Notes under the pieces: model-generated
What the model was told of the DNA's origin: nothing
The model's input: only the letters and a program-made list of their open reading frames with translations
Databases searched by the model: none
Program-made: the position numbers and the translations under genes
Shown: in pieces, positions 34,982 to 43,435 of the stretch
Position numbering within the stretch: the stretch's first letter is position 1
Layout: each line of letters starts with the position of its first letter
DNA from: Lentisphaeria bacterium
GTDB lineage: Bacteria; Verrucomicrobiota; Lentisphaeria; Victivallales; Victivallaceae
NCBI GenBank assembly: GCA_017507125.1
Contig: JAFWBQ010000092.1
Span: 20,631-84,630, forward strand
Direction of reading: 5' to 3'
Length of the DNA: 64,000 bases

Positions 34982-36145
34982 TTATTTCTCCATTCGATTG
35001 GAAACAACTTTGTCACCGTTGTTGACAAAAGTGTGACCGGAAATGATAACGGACTCATTCTTCAGCTTGCTGCCGTCGATGATTTCTGCATAGAGAGGTT
35101 CCGCGATGCCCCGTTTGACCTCGATCATCTTGGCTTTGCCGTTGTCAAGAACAAAGATGACTTCGCGGCCTTTGTCACGGGTCATGATGGCATCCGCAGG
35201 CACTCCGTAACCCTGACGCTCCTGAAGCATCAGCTCCACATCGCAGAGCAAACCGCTCACCAGAGGGGTATCTTTGGGAAGACGGATCTTGATTTTGAAA
35301 GTTCTGCTCAGGGGATCCACACTGGGAGAACGGTAGGATACTACTGCTGAACCGGCATTTTTACCATCCAGTTTGAAGTCAGCTCTGGTTTTTCCGGGGA
35401 TGATCATATTGTAATAAACAGAGCTGATGAAGCACTCAACTTCAAGAAGGCTCTGATCTTCGATCTTGAGGATCGCTGTTCCCTGGCTCACATATTCGTT
35501 GGGCTCAAAGTCGCAAAGTGTGATGATACCGTCAAAGGGGGCGCGCACTTCTGAGTCGGCAAGATTTTTGCGGGCGATCTTCAGATTGTTTTCCTGCTGA
35601 TCCCGCTTGGCAATGGCGATCTTGAGCTGTGCATTGCTGCTTTCAACTTCGGCAATAGCTCCTTTGAGATCGACCTCGGCGCTTTCATAGTTTTCTTGAG
35701 AAATCGCTTTGGTTTGGTGGAGCGTCCGGGCGCGTTTGAAGTCCAGTTCCGCTTTGCGGAGCCGGATCTTCGCCAGATCAAGGGCGATCTTTGCGGTTTC
35801 AACTTCAGAACGGCAGACATCAAACTGGCGCTGGGCGACAGTGACCTGATTTTCCAGATTGGATTTATCCACCTGGAAGAGCAAAGCATTTTTCTTCATC
35901 TGCTTGCCTTCTGAGGCTTCAAGAATATCAAGAGAACCGGAGGTTTTACTTGAAAGCGTTGCATAACGCACCGGCGCAACAGTTCCCTGGACGGGAATAC
36001 GCTGCTGGAACATTTTGTAAACAGGCTTCATCACGCCGACGCGGACGACTTTTTCTTTACGCTCCTGAACCGCTTTTTTACGGCATCCGGAAGCACAGGA
36101 CACGGTCATCACGCCTGCCAGCAACAAAAAAACAAACTTTTTCAT
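34982..36145 (-). CDS. RND efflux periplasmic adaptor (membrane fusion protein)
   Basis: The protein has 387 aa. The N-terminus is a lipoprotein-like signal (MKKFVFLLLAGVMTVSCASGC), with either Cys as the possible lipidated residue. A lipoyl half (GTVAPVRYATLSSKTSGSLD) is followed by a long alpha hairpin with coiled-coil character (about 95-190), then the second lipoyl half EVRAPFDGIITLCDFEPNEY and a beta-barrel domain. This is the AcrA/MexA layout. ATG 36145 sits 4 bases after GGAG; the preceding ATG at 36148 is too close. It is the first gene of the operon, under a promoter with an internal palindrome. Confidence 0.93.
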   Translation of the reverse strand: MKKFVFLLLAGVMTVSCASGCRKKAVQERKEKVVRVGVMKPVYKMFQQRIPVQGTVAPVRYATLSSKTSGSLDILEASEGKQMKKNALLFQVDKSNLENQVTVAQRQFDVCRSEVETAKIALDLAKIRLRKAELDFKRARTLHQTKAISQENYESAEVDLKGAIAEVESSNAQLKIAIAKRDQQENNLKIARKNLADSEVRAPFDGIITLCDFEPNEYVSQGTAILKIEDQSLLEVECFISSVYYNMIIPGKTRADFKLDGKNAGSAVVSYRSPSVDPLSRTFKIKIRLPKDTPLVSGLLCDVELMLQERQGYGVPADAIMTRDKGREVIFVLDNGKAKMIEVKRGIAEPLYAEIIDGSKLKNESVIISGHTFVNNGDKVVSNRMEK

Positions 36146-36204
36146 CATTCTCCTCTTTTTTTTTACTTTCAGTAAATAACAGGTCATAAAAGTCAAACTT
36201 TTTT

Positions 36205-36233
36205 AATATAGTGACCGCCCGGTCATTTTTCAA
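36205..36233 (-). promoter_or_regulatory. RND operon promoter with TetR-type operator in the spacer
   Basis: On the minus strand TTGAAA (36228-36233), 17 bp, TATATT (36205-36210). The spacer contains the palindrome TGACCG-CC-CGGTCA (36212-36225), a form typical of TetR/AcrR family operators at RND pump genes. A bound repressor would block both hexamers. No TetR gene is found in the window. Confidence 0.8.
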
Positions 36234-36274
36234 GAGCAAAATAAAAAAATCAGGAAATTTTTTTTAAAAAAGAC

Positions 36275-36303
36275 TTGAAAAATCCGTAAAGATGAGGTAT
36301 GTT
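36275..36303 (+). promoter_or_regulatory. sigma70-type promoter of tRNA-Leu
   Basis: TTGAAA (36275-36280), 17 bp, TATGTT (36298-36303), 14 bp before the tRNA. Confidence 0.6.
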
Positions 36304-36317
36304 ATAGACATGAACAA

Positions 36318-36403
36318 GCCGGAGTGGCGAAATGGCAGACGCGCTAGACTCAAAATCTGGTTTCAGCAATGAAGTATGGGTTCAAGTCCCATCTCCGGTA
36401 CCA
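36318..36403 (+). tRNA. tRNA-Leu (anticodon CAA)
   Basis: The 86 nt fold into a class II tRNA. The acceptor is GCCGGAG with CTCCGGT, followed by an encoded CCA. The anticodon stem CTAGA/TCTGG holds the loop CTCAAAA with anticodon CAA. A long variable arm (TTTCAGCAATGAAG) and T-arm ATGGG-TTCAAGT-CCCAT follow. It reads UUG codons. Confidence 0.96.
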
Positions 36404-36419
36404 ACTTTGTTTTCCTGTT

Positions 36420-36449
36420 CCCGGTGAAGTGTTTTCTCCGGGTTTTTTT
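36420..36449 (+). terminator. Rho-independent terminator after tRNA-Leu
   Basis: CCCGG (36420-36424) pairs with CCGGG (36438-36442), with some GA/TC pairing inside, and is followed by seven T residues (36443-36449). Confidence 0.75.
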
Positions 36450-36509
36450 ATGTCTGTCGACAGGGAATATTGAAACATCTGCTGATGAAAAAACAACGCT
36501 GGAGGACGA

Positions 36510-38720
36510 ATGGAACTTGAAAAACTTCTTGACATTCTGGCAAAAGATAACGTTTCAGATATTATCCTTGCTGCGGGAGCCCGCCCCAGGGTCCGGAGCA
36601 ATGGAGAGTTCCTTGAAAAACAGGATTTGGAAACTGTTGCTGCTGCTGACATAGATGCATTCCGGCTGCAGATCGCCGGGGAAAAGAGAGAAGTCCAGTA
36701 TCATAAAAACGAGGGCCTGGACCTTTCGATCCCTCTTCCCGGCAACCGCCGCTGCCGAATCAATTTTTTTACGACGATCCACGGTCCCGGAATGGCGGTG
36801 CGTCCTTTGAGGGACGGCTCCCTGGTGACTGTTGAAAATCAGGGACTGCCTGAGATCCTTAAAAAGTTTGCTTCTGACGCACGGGGATTGCTCCTTGTTA
36901 CCGGTGCCACGGGGAGCGGCAAGACAACGACTTTGAGTGCCATGGTGAATTTTATCAACAGCAATTTCCCCAAACACGTTTTGATGATCGAGGATCCTGT
37001 TGAATATCTGCATAAAAGCAAAAGATCCATGATTACTCAGCGGGAAGTGGTTAGCGGTGAGGCTGGGGGATTTCAAAGAGCTCTTAAATTTGCACTCCGC
37101 GAAAATCCGGATGTCATCGTGATCGGGGAAATACGTGATCCGGAGACCATGGAAACGGCATTGAATGCCGCTTTGACCGGACATCTTGTCATTGCATCAC
37201 TTCATACTGCAGATGCACTGCAGAGTATTGAACGGATTCTTGGTCTTTATCCTGAGTCTTTGCGTCAGCAGGCCGCTCAGGATCTTTCTCTTGCCATCAA
37301 TGCTGTTGTTTCCCAGCGGCTTCTGCCACGGGCTGACGGCAGTGGACTCCTGGCTGTTACCGAGATACTTTCCGGAACGCCTACTGTGAAAAAGCAGATT
37401 GCCGAAAGAGATCTTGAAGCTCTTGATATGACTTTGCATGCCGGCAGAAGCGATGGAATGGAAACCTTTAACAGGTCGCTGCTCAGAAGATATCAGAAAG
37501 GGGAACTGACTTTTGAAACTGCCATCGGAGCTTCCTCAAACCCCGAGGAGTTCAAACTCCTTATAAGAGGTATGGAAAACGGCTCTGCCACTCTCATACC
37601 CTGTTATGGAACCGGTGATGAAACAGAAAACATTTCTGAACAGATAGATATGCGTTCTTTGCTGCGTTCTGCCATCAGAAATGATGCCAGCGATTTGATT
37701 CTGACAGCAGGCGTGCCCCCTCTGGTAAAAATTTCAGGATCACTCAGAAAACTTGATCTCCCGTCCCTTATGCCCACAGATATAGAGAGGCTGATTTTCA
37801 GCATTATCACCCGCCGCCAGCGTGTGATCCTTGAAGAAAAAAAAGAACTTGATTTTGCGTTGTCTGTCCGTCTGCCGCAAATTTGTGCCGATGAAGATGA
37901 GAGTGTATGCCGTTTCAGGATCAACGCTTTTTATCAACGCGGGGCATTGGGGGCAGCTGCCAGGGTGATCAACAGCCGTATTCCGGAACCCTCAAAATTA
38001 GGGCTCCCGCCGGTACTTTCAGACTTAGTCAGAAAAAGTCAGGGGCTTTTCCTTGTGACAGGGCCCACCGGCAGCGGAAAATCTACGACTCTTGCCAGTT
38101 TGATTCGGAAAATCAATCAGGAAAGGGCGTGCCACATCATAACTATTGAGGACCCTGTTGAATATGTCTATGAAAATGATCGGGCCGCTATCGAACAGCG
38201 GGAAGTGCACGCCGACACTATGAGTTTTTCTGCAGCATTGCGTTCTGCTATGCGGCAGGCACCTGATGTGATATTGCTGGGGGAGATGCGTGATATTGAG
38301 ACGATCAGTGCAGCATTGACTGCGGCGGAAACAGGACATCTTGTTCTTGCCACACTGCACACAAACAGTGCCGCCCAGACAGTTGACCGGATCGTGGACT
38401 CCTTCCCCGCCGGACAGCAGAATCAGATCCGTCAACAGCTGGCAGCAACGGTGCTGGCTGTTGTCTCGCAGCGGCTGCTTCCCCGGAAAGATGGTACGGG
38501 AATGGTTGCCGCCTTTGAAGTTATGACCGGAACGCCCCCCGTCAGGGCGCTGATCCGGGAAAATAAAACCCATTTGCTGCAGTCCACTCTTGAAACCAGT
38601 TTCAAGGATGGCATGCAGACCATGGAAAAATCTCTGGAGGAACTTTACGCTGACGGACTCATCTCAGAAGAAGAGTCCAAACGTCTGGCGGCAGACTGCT
38701 CAAAAGTCAAAGAGTTTTGA
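36510..38720 (+). CDS. tandem PilT/PilU-type ATPase (two full domains fused)
   Basis: The protein has 736 aa, twice the usual PilT length of about 350. The first copy (1 to ~365) has Walker A GATGSGKTTTL, IEDPVEYLHKSK, VIGEIRDPETME and SLHTADALQSIERI. The second (~375-736) has GPTGSGKSTTL near residue 517, IEDPVEYVYENDR, LGEMRDIETIS and TLHTNSAAQTVDRI, plus an AIRNL-like RALIRENKTH. Both ATP sites look intact; the second is closer to classic PilT. PilT-type hexamers drive pilus retraction. No other pilus assembly genes are next to it. A GGAGG site precedes ATG 36510. Its last 14 bases overlap the convergent pfkB-like gene. Confidence 0.92.
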   Translation: MELEKLLDILAKDNVSDIILAAGARPRVRSNGEFLEKQDLETVAAADIDAFRLQIAGEKREVQYHKNEGLDLSIPLPGNRRCRINFFTTIHGPGMAVRPLRDGSLVTVENQGLPEILKKFASDARGLLLVTGATGSGKTTTLSAMVNFINSNFPKHVLMIEDPVEYLHKSKRSMITQREVVSGEAGGFQRALKFALRENPDVIVIGEIRDPETMETALNAALTGHLVIASLHTADALQSIERILGLYPESLRQQAAQDLSLAINAVVSQRLLPRADGSGLLAVTEILSGTPTVKKQIAERDLEALDMTLHAGRSDGMETFNRSLLRRYQKGELTFETAIGASSNPEEFKLLIRGMENGSATLIPCYGTGDETENISEQIDMRSLLRSAIRNDASDLILTAGVPPLVKISGSLRKLDLPSLMPTDIERLIFSIITRRQRVILEEKKELDFALSVRLPQICADEDESVCRFRINAFYQRGALGAAARVINSRIPEPSKLGLPPVLSDLVRKSQGLFLVTGPTGSGKSTTLASLIRKINQERACHIITIEDPVEYVYENDRAAIEQREVHADTMSFSAALRSAMRQAPDVILLGEMRDIETISAALTAAETGHLVLATLHTNSAAQTVDRIVDSFPAGQQNQIRQQLAATVLAVVSQRLLPRKDGTGMVAAFEVMTGTPPVRALIRENKTHLLQSTLETSFKDGMQTMEKSLEELYADGLISEEESKRLAADCSKVKEF

Positions 38721-39639
38721 CAGAGTATTCCGGCAGAAGTTTTTCCGCTTCTTCCGGGAAATATTTGCCGGGAGTGGGATTCAGACAGTTTGCGCTTGCT
38801 GCAGCAAGTGCTTTTTGGAATGCCGGGAAAAAAGCGGTACCTGAACAAAGTTCTGAAAGAAGGATCGCGCTTGCTGTATCGCCGCACCCCAAAGGGCTTG
38901 CAACATAGGACAACTCCGGCAGTGTGTATCTTGCAAGTGAAATGCCGTCCGATGCAAAGGCATCTGCCGGTCCGTCGGTGATAGCTGCATATTGTATGGA
39001 ACGAAAAGTGCGGAACACATTTTTCAAGCCGGCTTCGATGCCTTTTTCGCCCGAAAGTTTTTCCAGCTCCTCTTTATTGATCTTGAGAAGAACTTTTTCG
39101 GCTGCTGCAAAGACTTTATCCAAATCTCTGAAAGCGTCAATAAGCAAAAGAGCATGATGTTTTGCCGCAAGCTGTGCCGCTTTGACATACATGTCAGGAT
39201 CTGTTCCGTCAGGCAGAGAACCGCAGAAGGCAATTCCGGATGCACCTGAAAGTGAACGGTCGCAGGCTTCAAGAAAAGAACAAACTTCACCTTCCGAAGC
39301 CGGAAAAGAAGGTTCTATGATCTCTGTCATCACCTGAGCATTTTCATCCAGACAAGTGGTGCAGCAGCGGGTTTCCCCGGCAACTTTGATAGAGATAAAA
39401 TCCATGGCAGCACTTTGCAGTTCCGCATCCAATCTGCTGCCGTTATCTCCGCCGCTGAACTGAAGAAGTGTAAACTTGCTTTGTCCCTGACATTTCAGAG
39501 CCCGGCAGAAGTTGATGCCTTTGCCGGAAGCGAGAGTTTCCATTTTTCTTGCCCGGTTGACGGCCCCCCTGGTGAAGTCGGGGAAAAAAAGTGTCTTCTG
39601 CCATGCCGGATTAGGTCCCAGAACAATAAGTTTTGTCAT
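38707..39639 (-). CDS. PfkB family kinase, 1-phosphofructokinase/tagatose-6-phosphate kinase-like
   Basis: The protein has 310 aa. It starts LIVLGPNPAWQKTLFF, like FruK/LacC, and has ASGKGINFCRAL for sugar binding. In the C-terminal part, SPLGCGDTASAILL contains the catalytic Asp in the GxGD motif. The likely reaction is phosphorylation of a ketohexose phosphate by ATP. Its start overlaps the alcohol dehydrogenase stop in ATGA (39636-39639), so translation is coupled. It ends a six-gene minus-strand run. No PTS gene is seen, so the sugar phosphate source is unclear. Confidence 0.85.
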   Translation of the reverse strand: MTKLIVLGPNPAWQKTLFFPDFTRGAVNRARKMETLASGKGINFCRALKCQGQSKFTLLQFSGGDNGSRLDAELQSAAMDFISIKVAGETRCCTTCLDENAQVMTEIIEPSFPASEGEVCSFLEACDRSLSGASGIAFCGSLPDGTDPDMYVKAAQLAAKHHALLLIDAFRDLDKVFAAAEKVLLKINKEELEKLSGEKGIEAGLKNVFRTFRSIQYAAITDGPADAFASDGISLARYTLPELSYVASPLGCGDTASAILLSELCSGTAFFPAFQKALAAASANCLNPTPGKYFPEEAEKLLPEYSVKTL

Positions 39640-40742
39640 ATCAGTTTCTCCAGCAGGGAAGCTACCTCTTCATCACTGAAGGGGCGCGGATTACTTTTCA
39701 TGCTGCCGGAACGGCAATTTTTGACAACGAAAGGGAAATCCTGAGGAGCAAGACCCCACTCTTTGAAATTTTCAGGGAGATGACATTTCCGCCGCAGTTC
39801 CATTACAGCTTCAATAAATTCTTCAGAGGAGTTCATGCCCAGACGCAGTGACAGCTGTTCCATCCGGGGGCGGGCAACCGGAAGATTCCACTTGAGGACC
39901 TCTGCAAGTAAAATGGCACAGCAGACCCCATGGGGAACGCCCTTCAATCCGCTGATGGGATGACCGATACCGTGAGCTGCGCCCAATCCTGAGCGGACAA
40001 AGGCGGCTCCGGAAAGCATACAGCCTCTGGCAAGATCTTCGTAAACTTTATCGCTTTTACAATTGTCACTGTAAAGCTGCAATGCCTGCCAGGTAAGAAA
40101 AGTGCCTTCAATGGAAAGCATCATGGTCATAGCGTCAGCTTTGGCTGAGATGGTACTTTCAATGCCCTGAGTCAAGGCATCAAATCCGGAGCTGAAGATC
40201 ACTTCATCAGGAGCACCATTGAGAAGTTCGGGATCGATCAACGCCGCATCAGCAAACATGGCGGTGCCGCGCAGTGATTTTTTTATACCTGTTTCAGGAT
40301 CGCAGAGAACGGCATTGGGAGTCATTTCGGCGGCAGTTCCCGCGGTGGTGGGGAGTGCCGCAAAAAAACAGCTGCGCTGACCAAGTGAAAGATCCGTGCG
40401 GAACGCCTCGGTTGCGCTGATGCCGCTGTCAAGAAGAGAGGCCACTGTTTTGGCGGCATCTATACAGCTTCCTCCCCCCCAGCCGATGATGGAACGCGCA
40501 TTCATTGCCCGGGCGGCGGAGAGGGCTTTATCAGTAATATCCAGAGGGGCTTCTGCCGGGAAACCGGTGAAAATTTCAACTTTTTTTCCGGCAAGTTCCG
40601 GCAGCAGTTCTTCTTCCAGGAGCTTTTTTGAGTGATGACCGCAGATAATAAAAACATTACCGTCAGGCAGCAGATGAGGCAGCTGATGTCTCACATTTTT
40701 GCCGAAAAAGAGTTTTTCGGGCCCTTGCATCTCAAAAATCAT
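39636..40742 (-). CDS. iron-containing alcohol dehydrogenase family protein
   Basis: The protein has 368 aa. The NAD-binding part has WGGGSCIDAAKT (about 88-99) and the metal site is spread over the C-terminal half: Asp188 in GFDALTQ, then HGIGHPISG and VPHG for later His. At the position where the family normally has His four residues after the Asp (DALTH), this protein has Gln192. Such a change occurs in some reductase subgroups and may alter metal choice. It is translationally coupled to the pfkB-like gene, and its start overlaps rnc by 11 bp. Physiological substrate unknown. Confidence 0.87.
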   Translation of the reverse strand: MIFEMQGPEKLFFGKNVRHQLPHLLPDGNVFIICGHHSKKLLEEELLPELAGKKVEIFTGFPAEAPLDITDKALSAARAMNARSIIGWGGGSCIDAAKTVASLLDSGISATEAFRTDLSLGQRSCFFAALPTTAGTAAEMTPNAVLCDPETGIKKSLRGTAMFADAALIDPELLNGAPDEVIFSSGFDALTQGIESTISAKADAMTMMLSIEGTFLTWQALQLYSDNCKSDKVYEDLARGCMLSGAAFVRSGLGAAHGIGHPISGLKGVPHGVCCAILLAEVLKWNLPVARPRMEQLSLRLGMNSSEEFIEAVMELRRKCHLPENFKEWGLAPQDFPFVVKNCRSGSMKSNPRPFSDEEVASLLEKLI

Positions 40743-41433
40743 CTTTGATCACTCCCTTGCGTTTTAAAAATTGGAAAAGCGACGCGGCGGCATTGAATTC
40801 TGCCTGTTTGCGGCTGCGTCCTCTGCCGACGGCTGTGTAGCGGCGCAGATTCAGTTCCACTTCGTAAAGAGGCAGATGCTGGGGACCGCTGTGGCGCAGT
40901 ACAGTGTAGTGGGGCACATCGTTCCACTGCTGCTGTGAGAACTCCTGCAATTTCCCTTTGGGATTGAGCTCCTGAAGCAGACGGCGGGGATCGGGGAAAT
41001 GTGTTTCCACAAGTTCCAGAAGAATTTTCCGGACAGGTTCAAAACCGAGCTCCAGATAAAGGGCTCCGGTAAAGGCTTCAAAAAGATCGGCCAGTGTGGA
41101 GTCGCGCTCAATACCGCCGGCTCCCTGTTCGCCTTTCCCGATTCTCAGAAAGGGCCCCAGTTTCATTTCACGTGCCAGCAGCGCAAGAGAACTTTCGCAG
41201 GCGAGAGCTGAACGTGTTTTGGTCATATCTCCTTCTGTCATTGAAGGATAAAGTTTAAAAAGATGTTCTGTCAGAACGATTTCCAAAACAGAGTCTCCGA
41301 GAAACTCCAGACGTTGATTATCATAGTTAAGATTGTGTTCCACGGCATAACTGCGATGGGTGAAGGCTTCAAGCAGATATTGGGAATCTGCCGGAATGTT
41401 GAATCGGATGGCAATTTGTTTCAGAAGGTTCAC
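40732..41433 (-). CDS. rnc: ribonuclease III
   Basis: The protein has 233 aa. The RNase III domain has the signature NQRLEFLGDSVLEIVLTEHL with the metal-binding Glu and Asp, and a second acidic pair in STLADLFEAFTGALYLELGF. A dsRNA-binding domain follows from about residue 155 (NPKGKLQEFSQQ) to the end (GRGRSRKQAEFNAA). The start is GTG 41433, with AAGGAG 7 bases before it; this gives normal family length, whereas an upstream ATG would add 88 unrelated residues. It processes rRNA and other dsRNA. It lies in an operon-like run behind the kinase gene. Confidence 0.95.
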   Translation of the reverse strand: MNLLKQIAIRFNIPADSQYLLEAFTHRSYAVEHNLNYDNQRLEFLGDSVLEIVLTEHLFKLYPSMTEGDMTKTRSALACESSLALLAREMKLGPFLRIGKGEQGAGGIERDSTLADLFEAFTGALYLELGFEPVRKILLELVETHFPDPRRLLQELNPKGKLQEFSQQQWNDVPHYTVLRHSGPQHLPLYEVELNLRRYTAVGRGRSRKQAEFNAAASLFQFLKRKGVIKDDF

Positions 41434-41539
41434 TGGTATTCTCCTTGGCAGAAAGATTTCCGGAAGGAATTCCGGGAAGAGTTCTGCATGTGTCCGCATC
41501 CGTGAGCTGGGGACCGACGGAATAAAACCGGTCCCCGGG

Positions 41540-42295
41540 TCACGCACGCCGACGGTTGTAAAGGTAGCTTGTTCTGGAGTCAAGAGCACTGCCTGAAAGA
41601 TCAGTACTGCAATGTTTTCGGTAAAACTCCAGAAACATCCGTTTGAATTCGTCGATAGGAAGAGAGGGGTTGTTTTGTGCCGCTGAACTGATGACACGTG
41701 CCAGCTCCCTCGTACGCACAGAGTTGTTCAGAGGAGCTTTGCCAAGGCGGCAACCGTCCAAATCTATAACACCGGCTTCGCCTGTATCTGTAATATAGAT
41801 GTTGCGAAAACTCAAGTCTCCGTGCTCAATGCCGTTATCATGGAGTTTTGCCATACATTCAACGATTTTATGGGCACTTTCCTCCGGTGCTTCGCAGACA
41901 TATCTGGTCATAAAAACTGTATCCGGGGGAAGCACATCGGTAAAGAGATAATCACGCAGGGGAAGAAAAACACCATATTCCCTGAAAAATCCCCATGGGG
42001 CAGGTGTGGCAACTCCTGCCTTTTTTACTGCTAAGGCGCAGAGCGTTGAATGTCTGGCTCTGGAAATACGGATCCTGTGACGGAATTGACTCCATAAATT
42101 ATTGTAAAAATAACATTTGATGAAGACATCTTCCGTCACAGCAGAAGTGATTTTTTTATTGCTTTTGCAAACCCGGACCTTGTCCTTTCTGAACAGGGCC
42201 GCAGATTCAAAAAGATCGACCGGGGAGTCAACACGGACCCAACCGGAAAGATCCCCTTTCCGGCTGCGCTGAAATTTGATTTCCCCGGTATTCAC
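41540..42295 (-). CDS. lipopolysaccharide kinase-like protein (Kdo/WaaP/InaA family)
   Basis: The protein has 251 aa. It carries a protein-kinase-like core: FIKCYFYNN with the ATP-binding Lys near residue 60, HGDLSFRNIYI with the catalytic Asp and Asn, and VIDLDGCR with the metal-binding Asp. This matches the Kdo kinase/WaaP group that phosphorylates inner-core LPS sugars, in line with waaG and lpxC in this window. The start is GTG 42295: GAGG lies 8 bases before it and the gene then begins 10 bp after leuB stops, while any ATG would lie inside leuB. Confidence 0.8.
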   Translation of the reverse strand: MNTGEIKFQRSRKGDLSGWVRVDSPVDLFESAALFRKDKVRVCKSNKKITSAVTEDVFIKCYFYNNLWSQFRHRIRISRARHSTLCALAVKKAGVATPAPWGFFREYGVFLPLRDYLFTDVLPPDTVFMTRYVCEAPEESAHKIVECMAKLHDNGIEHGDLSFRNIYITDTGEAGVIDLDGCRLGKAPLNNSVRTRELARVISSAAQNNPSLPIDEFKRMFLEFYRKHCSTDLSGSALDSRTSYLYNRRRA

Positions 42296-42305
42296 GCGTT
42301 TTACC

Positions 42306-43412
42306 TCAGAGAGCCTCGACCACAAGGTCGCCGACTTCAGTGGTGGAGTACCCCATCTTTCCGGCAGCCATGGATTTAAGCTTGTTTCCGGTGACAAATG
42401 CCATTGCCTTTTCAACGGCGGCGGCGGCATCTTTTTCACCGAGATAGTCCAGCATCATGGCACCGGCACCGATCGCCGCCATCGGGTTGATGACATTGAG
42501 TCCGGTATATTTGGGCGCAGAACCGCCGATGGGTTCAAACATGCTGACGCCTTCGGGATTGATATTTCCGCCGGAAGAAATTCCCATACCGCCTGCGGTC
42601 ATGGCGGCCAGGTCGGTGATGATGTCACCCATGAGGTTTTCGGTGACGATGACATCAAACCATTCCGGATTTTTGACCATCCACATGGTGGTGGCGTCAA
42701 CATGGCAGTATGCGGTCTTGACGGTGGGATACTGTTTTGCCATTTCGTTGAATGCCCGTTCCCACATACCGCAGACATAGGTCAGCACGTTGGTTTTGCC
42801 GACCAGAGTGAGCTGAGAGGTGAAACCTGCCGCCTTGTCTTCTTCGGAAAGCCCTTTCCAGGGATTTTCTTTGGTGTGGCGTTTAACTGCCAGTTCAAAG
42901 GCATATTTGAGGCAGCGGTCAACCTGTTTACGGGTGTAGACCCAGTTCTGCACAGCGACTTCATCAGGAGTATCCTGCTGGACGGTTCCGCCCATACCGG
43001 TGTAGACACCGCCTGAGTTTTCGCGAACGACCACATAGTCGATATCTTCAGTGCCTTTGTTGGCAAGAGGGGTTTCCACGCCGGGGAAAAGTTTCACCGG
43101 ACGGAGATTGATATACTGGTCAAGCTCAAAGCGCAGACGCAGAAGGATGCCTTTTTCAAGGATACCGGGTTTGACTTTGTTGCTGCCGATGGCGCCCAGC
43201 AGACAGGCGTCGTACTGACGGAGCTGATCGGAAGCATCATCCGGCAGGATCTCTCCTGTAGCCAGATAGTGATCGGCGCCCCAGTTGAATGCGGTCTTGT
43301 CGATGGTGAAACCGAATTTTTTTCCGGCGGCATCCAGAACCTTCAGCGCCTCATTGACGACTTCAGGACCGGTTCCGTCGCCGGGAATGACTGCGATTTT
43401 GTAGTTTTTCAT
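42306..43412 (-). CDS. leuB: 3-isopropylmalate dehydrogenase
   Basis: The protein has 368 aa. It starts KIAVIPGDGTGPEV and has LRFELDQYINLRPVKL, VVRENSGGVYTG (family signature), VTENLMGDIITDLAA with metal-binding Asp, and GSAPKYTG near the NAD site. It oxidises and decarboxylates 3-isopropylmalate in leucine synthesis. Other leu genes are not in this window; the aconitase at 53 kb is not LeuC. The ATG at 43412 is chosen; its ribosome site is weak, and a TTG at 43439 would overlap argG, so coupling to argG is possible. Confidence 0.93.
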   Translation of the reverse strand: MKNYKIAVIPGDGTGPEVVNEALKVLDAAGKKFGFTIDKTAFNWGADHYLATGEILPDDASDQLRQYDACLLGAIGSNKVKPGILEKGILLRLRFELDQYINLRPVKLFPGVETPLANKGTEDIDYVVVRENSGGVYTGMGGTVQQDTPDEVAVQNWVYTRKQVDRCLKYAFELAVKRHTKENPWKGLSEEDKAAGFTSQLTLVGKTNVLTYVCGMWERAFNEMAKQYPTVKTAYCHVDATTMWMVKNPEWFDVIVTENLMGDIITDLAAMTAGGMGISSGGNINPEGVSMFEPIGGSAPKYTGLNVINPMAAIGAGAMMLDYLGEKDAAAAVEKAMAFVTGNKLKSMAAGKMGYSTTEVGDLVVEAL

Positions 43413-43435
43413 TTCGTCTGTCACTTTTTTGCGGA

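Noticed and set aside
41434..41697. 88-residue N-terminal extension of RNase III
   Set aside because: GTG 41433 has AAGGAG at 7 bases and gives normal family length; the extension overlaps the kinase gene end and is not conserved.
42296..42439. ATG start of the LPS kinase-like gene inside leuB
   Set aside because: It would overlap leuB by 134 bases; GTG 42295 with GAGG fits better.
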